From: Niallia circulans
Lineage (GTDB): Bacteria > Bacillota > Bacilli > Bacillales > Cytobacillaceae
Length of the DNA stretch: 64,000 nucleotides
Assembly: GCF_003726095.1 (NCBI RefSeq)
Contig: NZ_CP026031.1
Coordinates: 2,046,001-2,110,000, forward strand
Direction: 5' to 3'
The position numbers were made by a program, and so were the translations under genes. Under the pieces are notes generated by a model. That model searched no databases. It saw nothing but the letters and a program-made list of their open reading frames with translations, and was not told where the DNA came from. Positions 10,202 through 18,974 of the stretch are shown piece after piece; position 1 is the first letter of the stretch; each line of letters starts with the position of its first letter.

Positions 10202-10438
10202 CTGTATTTGACCTAGTTAGACAAATTGTTTTAAAAAAACGTAAAAAAAAGGTGTTTTATATAAGGAATTAGCCTTTTTCTCCCTCCAATCCCTTCTCTT
10301 TTTGTATTTTTCCCTCTATCCATTTTTTTAAACACTCTGTCCTCTAGTATAAGTGCCAGGTTTGTCCTTATTAATTAGTTAAAAATGACATGTCCGCCTT
10401 CTTTATTTCATATAGTTCTGATAAGGAGGAAGTCTAGA

Positions 10439-11356
10439 ATGATTTATCTTATACTTTTTATTATACTTATTCTTTTATTTATTTATGGGATGACCCTTTT
10501 ACGGACAGGTTTATTTAATTTATCTTCTCAATCACTAAAAAACTCGCTCGAAAAATTGACAGATAAGCCATGGAAGGGGTTACTTGTTTCTATTATTATT
10601 ACAGCACTTCTTCAAAGCAGCGCTGCCGTTATGGTTTTAACGATTGGACTAATTTCAGCACGAGTCTTAACCTTTCCTCAATCTATCGGGATTATTTTAG
10701 GAACAAATATCGGCACCACATTCACAACTGAATTTATTACTTTTAACATGAATAATTATCTGCTGCCACTTGCCATCCTAGGTGTGCTCTTGATTATCAT
10801 TAACAAATATCAATTAAGAAGTATCGGCTTCATTTTATTCGGTATTTCCATTGTCTTTACAACCATGCGAGGCTTTAAATATTTCGCTGGAATGATGGAA
10901 CATCATCCTGCATTAAATTCCTTTTTCCTTTCATTAGCAGACCGTCCTTTCATCGCCCTTATAGTTGGCATTATTATAACTGCCCTAATCCAATCAAGTA
11001 CAGCGACAATTGGGATTATAATGGGCTTTTTATCAGCAGGATTGCTTCCAATTGAAATTGCTATAGCCATTATGTTGGGGTCTAATATTGGTTCCTGTAT
11101 AACTTCTTTTTTAGCCTCAATAGGCACAGAAAAAAGTGCAAAACTCTGTGCTTATGCCCATATTTGGTTAAATATTGGAGGGGTCATTTTGTTTTATCCA
11201 TTTATCAATGATTTAGCTGCTATTGTCAAAAATATGACAGCAGAAATGGATGTTCAATTAGCTCATGCAAGCCTATTATTTAATGTTCTGTCCTCGCTCC
11301 TAGTTCTACCCTTTGCCGAGCGCTTTGGCAAATTGATTATGCGATTACACAGCTGA
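10439..11356 (+). CDS. yqeW: Na/Pi-cotransporter family protein (YqeW type)
   Basis: 305 residues from the ATG at 10439, preceded by AAGGAGGA. It is an integral membrane protein with the two inverted Na_Pi_cotrans repeats. QSSAAVMVLTIGL and GTNIGTTFTTEF mark the first half; QSSTATIGIIMGF and GSNIGSCITSFLA mark the second. The QSS motifs form the substrate and sodium site in this family. It resembles B. subtilis YqeW, which also neighbours rpsU. Phosphate as substrate is family inference. Transcribed divergently from rpsU. Confidence 0.9.
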   Translation: MIYLILFIILILLFIYGMTLLRTGLFNLSSQSLKNSLEKLTDKPWKGLLVSIIITALLQSSAAVMVLTIGLISARVLTFPQSIGIILGTNIGTTFTTEFITFNMNNYLLPLAILGVLLIIINKYQLRSIGFILFGISIVFTTMRGFKYFAGMMEHHPALNSFFLSLADRPFIALIVGIIITALIQSSTATIGIIMGFLSAGLLPIEIAIAIMLGSNIGSCITSFLASIGTEKSAKLCAYAHIWLNIGGVILFYPFINDLAAIVKNMTAEMDVQLAHASLLFNVLSSLLVLPFAERFGKLIMRLHS

Positions 11357-11379
11357 TGGATTATAGTGAAATGCTAAAA

Positions 11380-11730
11380 AGAGAGTGGGACATAAGTATT
11401 TCAACTAAATCTAACCCCGAACAATTATACGTACACATTAAAAAAAATTCGTATAATTGTTTGTGTTTTTTATTATTTTAAGAAAGAAGGTATGTGGTAA
11501 TCACCCGCAGCCTGAATACACTTCGCTTTCCATGGGGCGAGCGCCAAACCTCCTCGTTCCTGCGGGGTCTTGGACTTTCTCGCAGCTCCCATAGGAGTCT
11601 CCGTGTATTCAGTCTGCTCCATTTAGTTTCTTTTGAAAAAAATGTTGGAACGAAATACTCTTTAAAAATGGAGTGGAAGACACTCAACTCCTGCGGGAAA
11701 TAGAGCAAAGCCTAAGACCCCACAGGCTTG
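11380..11730. repeat. GC-rich dispersed repeat, left part (interrupted by IS3)
   Basis: This stretch is much more GC-rich than its surroundings and contains nested inverted repeats. It includes the CGCTTTCC...GGGGCGAGCG...CCTCCTCG...CTGCGGGGTCTTGGAC style blocks seen repeatedly in Bacillus intergenic regions. It starts with AGAGTGGGACATAA, and a hairpin with 11-base arms (11421-11431 and 11450-11460) plus a T-run can also end the yqeW transcript. The right part resumes at 13168 after the IS. No convincing protein is encoded. Confidence 0.7.
11421..11472 (+). terminator. Hairpin after yqeW
   Basis: Perfect 11-base arms ACAATTATACG and CGTATAATTGT, followed by TTGTGTTTTTT on the plus strand. 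It lies 65 bases after the yqeW stop and forms part of the dispersed repeat. Confidence 0.6.
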
Positions 11731-11785
11731 TGAACTGCACCCCAATTGTTAGACACTATCTACAATAATTGGAGGTGCAGTTTTT

Positions 11786-12295
11786 TTGTCCAAATTTACT
11801 GCGGAAATGAAGCTACAAGCCGTAACTCGCTATTTAAGCGGAAAAGAAAGTTACAGAGAAATTGGAAAATCAATTGGAATAGATCACAAATCGATTGTTA
11901 AATGGGTAAGACAATACAACTACAATGGTGCAGAGGCATTGATGAAACGTTGTACAAGTTATACACAAATGTTTAAACTAGAAGTACTACAATATATGAC
12001 TGAAAATGGTACTTCTCTATGTGAAACGGCAGCTATTTTTAATATCCCAGCGCATTCCACTCTAGCTGTTTGGAAAAGAAAGTTTGAAACACAAGGGATA
12101 GAGGCCCTTCAGTCACAGGAACAGGGGCGTCTATCCATGAAAAAAGATTCAAATAAACAAAGTTCTACTGACCGTTCTTTTGAAGCACTAGAAGATCGAA
12201 TAAAACAACTGGAAATGGAAAATGAGTATTTAAAAAAGTTGAATGCCTTAGTTCAAAACAAGGAAAAATCACCAAACAAGACAAAGCACAAGTAG
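11786..12295 (+). CDS. IS3-family transposase OrfA (DNA-binding subunit)
   Basis: 169 residues from a TTG at 11786 with GGAGGTG upstream. Two helix-turn-helix regions (about 5-50 and 60-105) recognise the IS ends. They are followed by a leucine-zipper-like coiled coil (LEDRIKQLEMENEYLKKL, about 132-150) used for multimerisation. Near its end lies the heptamer A-AAA-AAG (12232-12238), where a -1 slip joins OrfA to OrfB. Alone, OrfA usually acts as a regulator of transposition. Confidence 0.9.
   Translation: MSKFTAEMKLQAVTRYLSGKESYREIGKSIGIDHKSIVKWVRQYNYNGAEALMKRCTSYTQMFKLEVLQYMTENGTSLCETAAIFNIPAHSTLAVWKRKFETQGIEALQSQEQGRLSMKKDSNKQSSTDRSFEALEDRIKQLEMENEYLKKLNALVQNKEKSPNKTKHK
12232..12238 (+). 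promoter_or_regulatory. Programmed -1 frameshift heptamer A-AAA-AAG
   Basis: The heptamer is in the correct phase relative to OrfA (tTA AAA AAG). After a -1 slip the frame reads KKVECLSSKQGKITKQDKAQ and continues without a stop into OrfB, giving the OrfAB transposase expected of the IS3 family. Confidence 0.85.
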
Positions 12296-12321
12296 TCTAT
12301 GAGTTAAGGCATAAGTATTCG

Positions 12322-13131
12322 GTGAAGTCACTCGTAAAACTCGCTGGCATTCCACGCAGCACCTATTATGATTTAGTAAAACGAATGAATCGACCTGATC
12401 CAGACACCGATATAAAAAGAGAAATCCAAGCCATTTATGAAGAACATCAAGGTCGTTACGGATACCGACGTATTCGGGATGAGCTAGTGAATCGTGGAAA
12501 AAAAGTAAATCATAAAAAGGTTCAACGAATCATGAAAGAGCTGGGTTTAAAATGTCTAGTGAGGATGAAAAAATATAAATCTTATAAAGGCACAGTCGGT
12601 AAAATTGCGCCAAATCATTTAGACCGTCAATTTAGTGCGGACGCACCAAATGAAAAATGGGTAACAGATATTACAGAATTCAAGTTATTTGGGGAAAAGC
12701 TGTATCTATCGCCTGTATTAGATTTATTTAATGGGGAAATTATTACGTATACCATCGGTTCTCGACCAACGTATTCATTAGTTTCGGACATGTTAGAAAA
12801 AGCATTAGAATCCTTACCAAAAAGGCATCAATTACTCATGCATTCCGACCAAGGTTGGCATTATCAAATGAAACAATATCGCAACTTGCTTCAAGCAAAA
12901 GGGATTAAACAGAGTATGTCACGTAAAGGGAACTGTTACGATAACTCTGTAATGGAAAACTTCTTTGGGATACTGAAGTCAGAACTCCTTTATTTTAAGG
13001 AATTTGAAAGTGTGAACCACTTTAAACTAGAATTAGAAAAATATATAGAATACTATAATAGAAAACGGTTAAAGGGAAAATTCAAAATGAGTCCGGTACA
13101 ATACCGAACTCATTTTCAACAAGTTGCCTAA
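12322..13131 (+). CDS. IS3-family transposase OrfB (DDE integrase core)
   Basis: 269 residues counted from a GTG at 12322; in vivo it is mainly made as OrfAB by frameshift from OrfA, so this start is only nominal. An HTH_21 region (about 30-85) precedes the rve/DDE core. Its catalytic residues lie in WVTDITEF (D), LMHSDQG (D) and VMENFFG (E). The spacing between the second D and the E matches the family's D35E. All three are intact, so the enzyme should be functional. Confidence 0.92.
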   Translation: MKSLVKLAGIPRSTYYDLVKRMNRPDPDTDIKREIQAIYEEHQGRYGYRRIRDELVNRGKKVNHKKVQRIMKELGLKCLVRMKKYKSYKGTVGKIAPNHLDRQFSADAPNEKWVTDITEFKLFGEKLYLSPVLDLFNGEIITYTIGSRPTYSLVSDMLEKALESLPKRHQLLMHSDQGWHYQMKQYRNLLQAKGIKQSMSRKGNCYDNSVMENFFGILKSELLYFKEFESVNHFKLELEKYIEYYNRKRLKGKFKMSPVQYRTHFQQVA

Positions 13132-13167
13132 TGAAATAACTGCGTCTAACTTTTAGGGGTCACTGCA

Positions 13168-13300
13168 TTGCCGAGGAGGCTTAGGTTGCTCCCCGCGGAA
13201 AGGGAGTGTCTGTAACGCAATGGAACGAATTGGATTCACCACTAAATTAGAGATTGTTCGTCTTTATCCATTATTTATTTTGCTTTGTCCCTCCCTCCTT
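13168..13300. repeat. GC-rich dispersed repeat, right part
   Basis: Continues the repeat interrupted at 11730. GCCTAAG before the IS and CTTAGG after it form the two arms of a palindrome, followed by CTCCCCGCGGAAAG. It ends in TTTGTCCCTCCCTC, roughly the complement of the GAGTGGGACA start of the left part, so the whole unit (about 470 bp without the IS) has imperfect inverted ends. Confidence 0.6.
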
Positions 13301-13302
13301 TT

Positions 13303-15084
13303 TTACATAACCTTCAATAAATCATATTGTGATTGATATAAATGATAATATAATCCTTTTTGTGCCATTAACTTATCATGGGTGCCTTTTTCTGCAACTC
13401 TCCCACCATCCACATAAAATATTTGACTACTATTTTTAATTGTTGATAGACGGTGGGCAATAATGAAGGATGTCCTTCCTTTTAACAATTCAGTAATTCC
13501 TTCCTGGAGAAGTTCTTCCGTCTTTGTATCAATGCTGCTGGTTGCTTCATCTAATATCAATATTTTGGGATTTGCTAAGAGAGCTCTTGCGAAAGATATT
13601 AACTGTCTTTGCCCCGCTGATAAAGTACTACCTCTTTCTTCTACCACAGTATGGTATCCATCCTTTAAATCTTTTATAAAGTCATGTGCTCTAACAATTT
13701 TAGCTGCGGTAATCACTTCTTCTTCTGTTGCATCTAGCTTTCCATAGCGAATATTATCTAGAACGGTTCCAGAAAATACAAAGGTATCTTGAAGCATCAC
13801 ACCCATTTGCGACCGTAAAGATTTTAATGTTACATCTCTTACATCAACCCCATCAATTTTGACACTGCCTTCATTTACATCATAAAACCTACTTAACAAA
13901 TTTATAATAGTAGATTTACCTGCACCTGTGGGGCCGACTAATGCGATACTCTGACCTGCATTTATATGAAAACTGACATCACTAAGTATGTTTTTCCCTT
14001 CTTCATAACGGAAGGTAACTCGTTCAAAGGTGACATTCCCTTTAATCGCTGGCATTGGGATTGCTTTTGGCTGATCCTTAATATCTGGTTCAACATCCAG
14101 AGTTTCAAAAATACGTTCCAAATAAGCAGAAGCAGTGATAAGCGCATTATAGAAGTTCCCCATATTAATAACTGGGTTCCAGAAATTATTGACATAGCCA
14201 ATAAACGCTACAAGTGTACCTGTACTAACATCTACCCCAATTTGCCGTATTCCTACGAAGTAAATTAAGCTTGTTGTTAAAACAGAGATATTTTGAACAC
14301 CTGGCCATAGAAGAAACTGGATTGAAACTGCCTTAAGCCAGGATGTTCGCGTTTCATTGCTTACTTCATCAAAAATTTCAAAATTCTCTTCTTCCCTTGC
14401 AAAGGATTGCGTAATTTTTATGCCGGCAATACTTTCATGAATATAGGCATTCATATTGGACTGTTTATTGCTTAACACTTGATACGCTTTTCTCTGCATA
14501 TTTTTGATTACCCATACTAAGACTCCTAAAATCGGCAGCAGTGCTAAACTATATAGTGTTAGTTTTGCGTCAATGGCAAACATAAACATTAACGTTATAA
14601 TGACACTGATGATATCAGAGATCAGGTTTATCAGCCCATTACTTAATAGATCACTTAATGTATTAATATAATTAACGACTCTGATTAATATTTTCCCATG
14701 AGGGCGATTATCAAAATAGGAAAAGGGCAGCTTCTGTAAGTGCTGAAAAATATCTAAACGCATATCCTTTAGAATATTTTGACCAATCTGCGTAATCCAT
14801 TGAATGCGATACCGCATACATATACCAATTACAAATAGAGAAAGAACAAATAAAATACTAATCCCGATTAATAATGGAATATTTTTATCTGGGATAATTT
14901 CATCAATTGCTATTTTTGTAAAAAACGGACCGAGCATTCCTGCCACGTTGGCTGTTAAGATGATTAGCAATGTAATAAACAATGCCTTCTTATAAGGTTT
15001 AATATAAGCACCAATTCGTTTATAGTGACTCCAGTTAAATTCGGTCTCTAATTCTTCGTCGACATTAAACTTATTACGGGCCAA
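13303..15084 (-). CDS. ABC exporter half-transporter, canonical ATPase (YfiC-like)
   Basis: 593 residues from a TTG at 15084 (GGAGGAG upstream). Six membrane helices (about 35-320) are followed by the nucleotide-binding domain: Walker A GPTGAGKST near 390, signature LSAGQRQL near 495, Walker B ILILDEATS near 518 with catalytic Glu. It starts inside the end of the preceding ABC gene (11-base overlap), so both are made together as a heterodimer. Similar to B. subtilis YfiB/YfiC, a putative multidrug exporter. The substrate cannot be told from sequence. Confidence 0.88.
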   Translation of the reverse strand: MARNKFNVDEELETEFNWSHYKRIGAYIKPYKKALFITLLIILTANVAGMLGPFFTKIAIDEIIPDKNIPLLIGISILFVLSLFVIGICMRYRIQWITQIGQNILKDMRLDIFQHLQKLPFSYFDNRPHGKILIRVVNYINTLSDLLSNGLINLISDIISVIITLMFMFAIDAKLTLYSLALLPILGVLVWVIKNMQRKAYQVLSNKQSNMNAYIHESIAGIKITQSFAREEENFEIFDEVSNETRTSWLKAVSIQFLLWPGVQNISVLTTSLIYFVGIRQIGVDVSTGTLVAFIGYVNNFWNPVINMGNFYNALITASAYLERIFETLDVEPDIKDQPKAIPMPAIKGNVTFERVTFRYEEGKNILSDVSFHINAGQSIALVGPTGAGKSTIINLLSRFYDVNEGSVKIDGVDVRDVTLKSLRSQMGVMLQDTFVFSGTVLDNIRYGKLDATEEEVITAAKIVRAHDFIKDLKDGYHTVVEERGSTLSAGQRQLISFARALLANPKILILDEATSSIDTKTEELLQEGITELLKGRTSFIIAHRLSTIKNSSQIFYVDGGRVAEKGTHDKLMAQKGLYYHLYQSQYDLLKVM

Positions 15085-16834
15085 TGGCTGCTCCTCCTTT
15101 TTCCTGCTCTACTAATCCTAATTGTCTTCTATACACATCGTAATACATCCCTTTTTTCGCCACAAGCTCTGTATGTGTCCCTTGTTCTTTCACTTCCCCT
15201 TTGTCAAGAACTAAAATAAAGTCCGCATCCCTTACAGATGAAATACGGTGTGCAATAATGAAGGTTGTTTTATCTTGTGTCAATTGATTTAATTCCTTTT
15301 GGATTTTACTTTCTGTTTCCATATCTACAGCAGATGTTGTATCATCTAATATCAAGATAGATGGATCCTTCGCTAACGCTCTTGCTAAGGAGATTCTTTG
15401 CTTTTGACCACCAGATAATCCCACCCCGCGCTCGCCTACGATTGTATCGTACCCTTCCGGCATTTTAACGATAAAGTTATGGGCATCGGCAATCGCAGCC
15501 ACACGCTGTATTTGCTCCATGTTTAAATATGGTTTTCCAAAGGAAATATTTTCTTCAATTGTATTTGAAAATAAAAAAATGTCTTGCATAACCATCGAAA
15601 TTTGATCACGAAGCTTCCTCACTGGCCATTCTTTTGCATTTATTTGATCAATTAATACTTCTCCTTCTGTTGGATCATAGAATCTTGCAATTAAATTAAC
15701 AAGCGTTGATTTACCAGATCCGGTTTCCCCTAAAATCCCAACAGTTTGCCCCGGTCGGACGGTAAAGGAAACATTTTTTAAGATAGGGGTTTCAGGGTCG
15801 TCGGAAAACGCAAAAGAGACATCTTTAAATGTTACATATCCAGCAATTTGCTTGCCTTTCTTTTTGTCTTCTACCATAATTTGTGGTTCCGTTATTAATA
15901 AATTTCTAATTTTTACACAAGATGCATTAAATCGCTGTACATCATTTATCAACCATCCACTCATGCGCATTGGCATATTTAAAAGCCACATAAATCCGTT
16001 AAATGCAACCAAGTCACCTATGGACATATTCCCCTGTATAACAAATAAGCCACCTAATAATAAAGTAATGACAGCTAATACTCCGGCAAATCCGTCCAGC
16101 CATGGCAAATACTTTTTTGAAACATTAGCAGAATCAAGATTACGTTTTCGATAGTCATCATTAAAATGATTAAATTTTTCGATTTCATACTCTTCCCGAG
16201 AAAATGCCTTAACTACTCGGTTGCCGCTAATATTTTCTTCCACCATGGAATTTAGTCTGGAAAAACTTTCACGGATTTCTAGAAACACTGGATGAGCTGC
16301 TTTGGACATTTTTTGTGTAAAAATAAAGATAAACGGTGTAACAGCAAGTAATGCTAACGTTAATTTCCAGTCGATGTTCATCATTACGATAATGGCAACG
16401 ACAAACCAGATAACACATTCAGCGATATTATAGCAGACCCATGAAACAAAATGGCGTATAGCGTCCATATCACCAGTCATTCTCGCCATAATATCACCTA
16501 CTCTATTATGATTAAAAAAGTCAAAATCAAGCTCTTGAAGCTTTTTATACATATCTTGCCTAATATCAAACTGTGCGTCTTGACCAACATATTCATATAA
16601 CATTTGATAGATGTAACGAGTAACAGTTCTGATCAGTGTCGCTCCTATCATTGCTAGTAAAATAGGTACTAAGAGTTGGACTTGATTATTCTCAATGACT
16701 TCATCAATTAATCTTCCGCTTAAAATAGGAATAATCACTACAAAGAAAGAATTTGCTAATAAAATCAAGGATGCAACAATTACTTTTTTCTTATTCTTCT
16801 TTACGTAACTCCAAATCCATTGGTAATTATTCAA
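15074..16834 (-). CDS. ABC exporter half-transporter, degenerate ATPase site (YfiB-like)
   Basis: 586 residues with six membrane helices (about 18-300) and a nucleotide-binding domain: Walker A GETGSGKST near 375, signature LSGGQKQR near 480. In Walker B the usual catalytic glutamate is aspartate (ILILDDTTS). Its partner keeps Glu, so the pair fits heterodimeric exporters with one consensus and one degenerate ATP site, as in BmrCD-type systems. Transcribed divergently from the AraC-type regulator 476 bases away, which probably controls it. Confidence 0.88.
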   Translation of the reverse strand: MNNYQWIWSYVKKNKKKVIVASLILLANSFFVVIIPILSGRLIDEVIENNQVQLLVPILLAMIGATLIRTVTRYIYQMLYEYVGQDAQFDIRQDMYKKLQELDFDFFNHNRVGDIMARMTGDMDAIRHFVSWVCYNIAECVIWFVVAIIVMMNIDWKLTLALLAVTPFIFIFTQKMSKAAHPVFLEIRESFSRLNSMVEENISGNRVVKAFSREEYEIEKFNHFNDDYRKRNLDSANVSKKYLPWLDGFAGVLAVITLLLGGLFVIQGNMSIGDLVAFNGFMWLLNMPMRMSGWLINDVQRFNASCVKIRNLLITEPQIMVEDKKKGKQIAGYVTFKDVSFAFSDDPETPILKNVSFTVRPGQTVGILGETGSGKSTLVNLIARFYDPTEGEVLIDQINAKEWPVRKLRDQISMVMQDIFLFSNTIEENISFGKPYLNMEQIQRVAAIADAHNFIVKMPEGYDTIVGERGVGLSGGQKQRISLARALAKDPSILILDDTTSAVDMETESKIQKELNQLTQDKTTFIIAHRISSVRDADFILVLDKGEVKEQGTHTELVAKKGMYYDVYRRQLGLVEQEKGGAAIGP

Positions 16835-17310
16835 TAGGAATCTACACGCTTTCTTTTTTTAATTTGTTTACTTCCAAAATAATATTTCAAAAGATAGCTA
16901 AATATACTTATAAATAAATTTTCCGAAGAGGAGATTTTTCCTTCTCCTTAACTATGGGTAATCGCCTTTAATAGGCTTGGTAAAATTTTTTCACTAAGTA
17001 AAATCAATAATATCTCTTAAAACATGTAAAGGTGTGTATACAAAATTTATAATCATTTTTACTTTCTCTCCCATCCTCGGCGCTGTTCTCCAATTATTAC
17101 AAACAGGCAGCAAATGACTTAATCATAATCCTCCTTTTTAGCCATGAATAAACGCAATAAATGGGAACGTTACCATTTTATAATGTTATGCGATAAGAAA
17201 TGAGAAAACCTTTTCTTATCACAGATTAATTTTAGTCACGAAGGTTTGACGTAACTAGTACTTAAATTGTATAATTATGGACAAAATTTGACTTGAAAGG
17301 AGTACATTGA
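16835..17310. promoter_or_regulatory. Divergent control region between ABC exporter and AraC regulator
   Basis: 476 bases without a gene. It carries an inverted repeat GATAAGAAA (17192-17200) and TTTCTTATC (17212-17220), whose arms are 11 bases apart. This is a plausible operator or attenuator for the exporter operon (inference). Downstream of it lies the AraC-gene promoter at 17246-17275. Confidence 0.5.
17246..17275 (+). promoter_or_regulatory. Sigma-A promoter for the AraC regulator
   Basis: TTGACG (17246-17251), an 18-base spacer and TATAAT (17270-17275), 35 bases before the ATG. Confidence 0.75.
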
Positions 17311-18096
17311 ATGTTATACTATCAATCAAATTATTTTGGACAAAATGGAGATTTTGATCGTATATCAGCATTCAATCCTACCAACCTGCCTCATTTTCAC
17401 CGCAGCTTGGAGCTGGTGATGGTTGATAAAGGCACACTGGAGCTTACCATACAAGATAAATCTTATACTCTCCACGAAGGAGAAAACGCTCTCATTCTTT
17501 CGAATCAAATACATAGTTTACAAAGCAATCAGAAAAACCACGCCTGGATTTATGTTTTTTCTCCAGAATTGGTTAATCAATTTTATCAGCTTAGTAAAAA
17601 CAAAGATTTAATTCATCCAATATTTCAGTTACAGGCTGCCACAAGAGAGATGATAAAGGAGATATTCTCCAACAATAATAGTTCGATGTTTGCCAAAAAA
17701 GGGGTTCTGTACTTAATTTGTGCGGAATTGCTAAATCAAACATCTTTCAAAGAGGAAACAAGGAGAGATGATTATTTATTACATGATTTACTGAACTATA
17801 TCCAAAATCATTTTACCGAGGAGCTTTCCTTAAAGGATTTATCACAAAAATTTGGATACGATTATTCCTACCTATCAAGATTTTTCACGAAAATACTGCA
17901 TATACCATTTGTTGATTTTGTGAATGGGCATCGTGTAACCTTGGCCTCTCAATTATTAAAAACAACGGATAGTAAAATTACCGAAATTGCCGATATGGTT
18001 GGCTATCGAAACATTCGCAGCTTTAATCGAAACTTCGAAAAAATCATGAACACTACCCCAACTAATTATCGAAAAATTTATATGGAAAGTTATTAA
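17311..18096 (+). CDS. AraC-family transcriptional regulator
   Basis: 261 residues with GAAAGGAGT upstream. The N-terminal half (about 10-100) is a cupin-type sensor with FHRSLELVMVDKG. The C-terminal AraC/XylS domain (about 155-258) has two helix-turn-helix units, LSLKDLSQKFGYDYSYLSRFF and ITEIADMVGYRNIRSFNRNF. The divergent position before the ABC exporter suggests local control, as in the B. subtilis yfiB-yfiF neighbourhood, where an AraC regulator also lies near a YfiBC exporter. The ligand is unknown. Confidence 0.88.
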   Translation: MLYYQSNYFGQNGDFDRISAFNPTNLPHFHRSLELVMVDKGTLELTIQDKSYTLHEGENALILSNQIHSLQSNQKNHAWIYVFSPELVNQFYQLSKNKDLIHPIFQLQAATREMIKEIFSNNNSSMFAKKGVLYLICAELLNQTSFKEETRRDDYLLHDLLNYIQNHFTEELSLKDLSQKFGYDYSYLSRFFTKILHIPFVDFVNGHRVTLASQLLKTTDSKITEIADMVGYRNIRSFNRNFEKIMNTTPTNYRKIYMESY

Positions 18097-18120
18097 TGAC
18101 ACAGCAGCGATAGATTGACA

Positions 18121-18164
18121 AAAAAATCCTTAGAAAACAAATAATTGTTTTCTAAGGATTTTTT
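18121..18164. terminator. Bidirectional terminator between araC-type gene and deoC
   Basis: A perfect 18-base stem (18121-18138 with 18147-18164) and an 8-base loop. The outer bases are A-run and T-run, so it can end transcription from both convergent genes. Confidence 0.93.
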
Positions 18165-18175
18165 AAAAGGATATA

Positions 18176-18841
18176 TTAATAATCACTATTGCTTGTCAAA
18201 CCATTCACAATTGCAACTCCAGAGCTTGCTCCGATTCTAGTAGCCCCAGCAGCAATCATTTTCTCCGTGTCTTCACTGCTGCGTACACCTCCAGAAGCTT
18301 TCACACCTATATCTGGTCCAACTGTTTTTCTCATTAATGTTATGTCCTCAACTGTTGCTCCGCCTGTTGAAAATCCTGTTGATGTTTTTACAAAGTCAGC
18401 TCCTGCTTCTACTGCTAATTTACAAGCAATTTCTTTTTCCTCATTTGTTAGGAGACTAGTTTCAATAATCACTTTCGATAAGGCTTTACCTTTTGCCGCA
18501 TCCACAACCGCTTTAATATCTTCTTTGACTAAATCAAAATTTTTATCCTTTAAAGCGCCAATATTAATAACCATATCTACTTCTGTTGCCCCATTTTTAA
18601 TGGCATCTTCTGTTTCAAATGCTTTTGTTGCTGAAGTAGATGCTCCTAAAGGGAAACCGATCACTGTACATACCTTTACTTCTGTACCATTAAGCAATTC
18701 ACTTGCAGCTTTAACCCATGTTGGATTTACGCAGACAGAAGCAAATTTGTATTGCTTAGCTTCTTCACAAAGAGTCACAATTTGTTCTTTCGTTGCATCA
18801 GCTTTTAATAAAGTGTGATCAATCATTTTTGCAATGTTCAT
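18176..18841 (-). CDS. deoC: Deoxyribose-phosphate aldolase
   Basis: 221 residues, full length, with AAAGGAGAA upstream of the ATG. TIM-barrel aldolase cleaving 2-deoxyribose-5-phosphate to glyceraldehyde-3-phosphate and acetaldehyde. The Schiff-base lysine lies in [15 protein letters not shown] (about residues 150-164), and GVKASGGVR carries the second active-site lysine. It stands alone, without the nupC/pdp genes of the B. subtilis dra operon. Confidence 0.95.
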   Translation of the reverse strand: MNIAKMIDHTLLKADATKEQIVTLCEEAKQYKFASVCVNPTWVKAASELLNGTEVKVCTVIGFPLGASTSATKAFETEDAIKNGATEVDMVINIGALKDKNFDLVKEDIKAVVDAAKGKALSKVIIETSLLTNEEKEIACKLAVEAGADFVKTSTGFSTGGATVEDITLMRKTVGPDIGVKASGGVRSSEDTEKMIAAGATRIGASSGVAIVNGLTSNSDY

Positions 18842-18974
18842 TAAGATTCTCCTTTGATATATGTACTAATTAAAGATATATGCCAAGCTCTTTGAACAAA
18901 CAAAGAGCTTCCACATTTAATGTTATTAAAATTAATTTTATAAAACAAAAAGGAACAGTTGTAGCTAGCTTAAC

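Larger units (their letters stand above)
11731..13167 (+). mobile_element. IS3-family (IS150-like) insertion sequence, intact
   Basis: 1437 bp. Terminal inverted repeats start TGAACTGCACCCC at the left and, on the complement of the right end, TGCAGTGACCCC; both continue to a shared GTTAGAC. A 3-bp direct repeat TTG flanks the element (11728-11730 and 13168-13170), typical of IS3 transposition. Two frames encode OrfA and OrfB with a -1 slippery site between them. Nothing appears broken, so it is probably active. It has split a dispersed repeat without hitting a gene. Confidence 0.92.

Noticed and set aside
11478..11708. Frames of 76 and 69 codons on both strands in the GC-rich repeat
   Set aside because: Palindromic repeat DNA gives open frames on both strands; no ribosome site and no protein-like composition.
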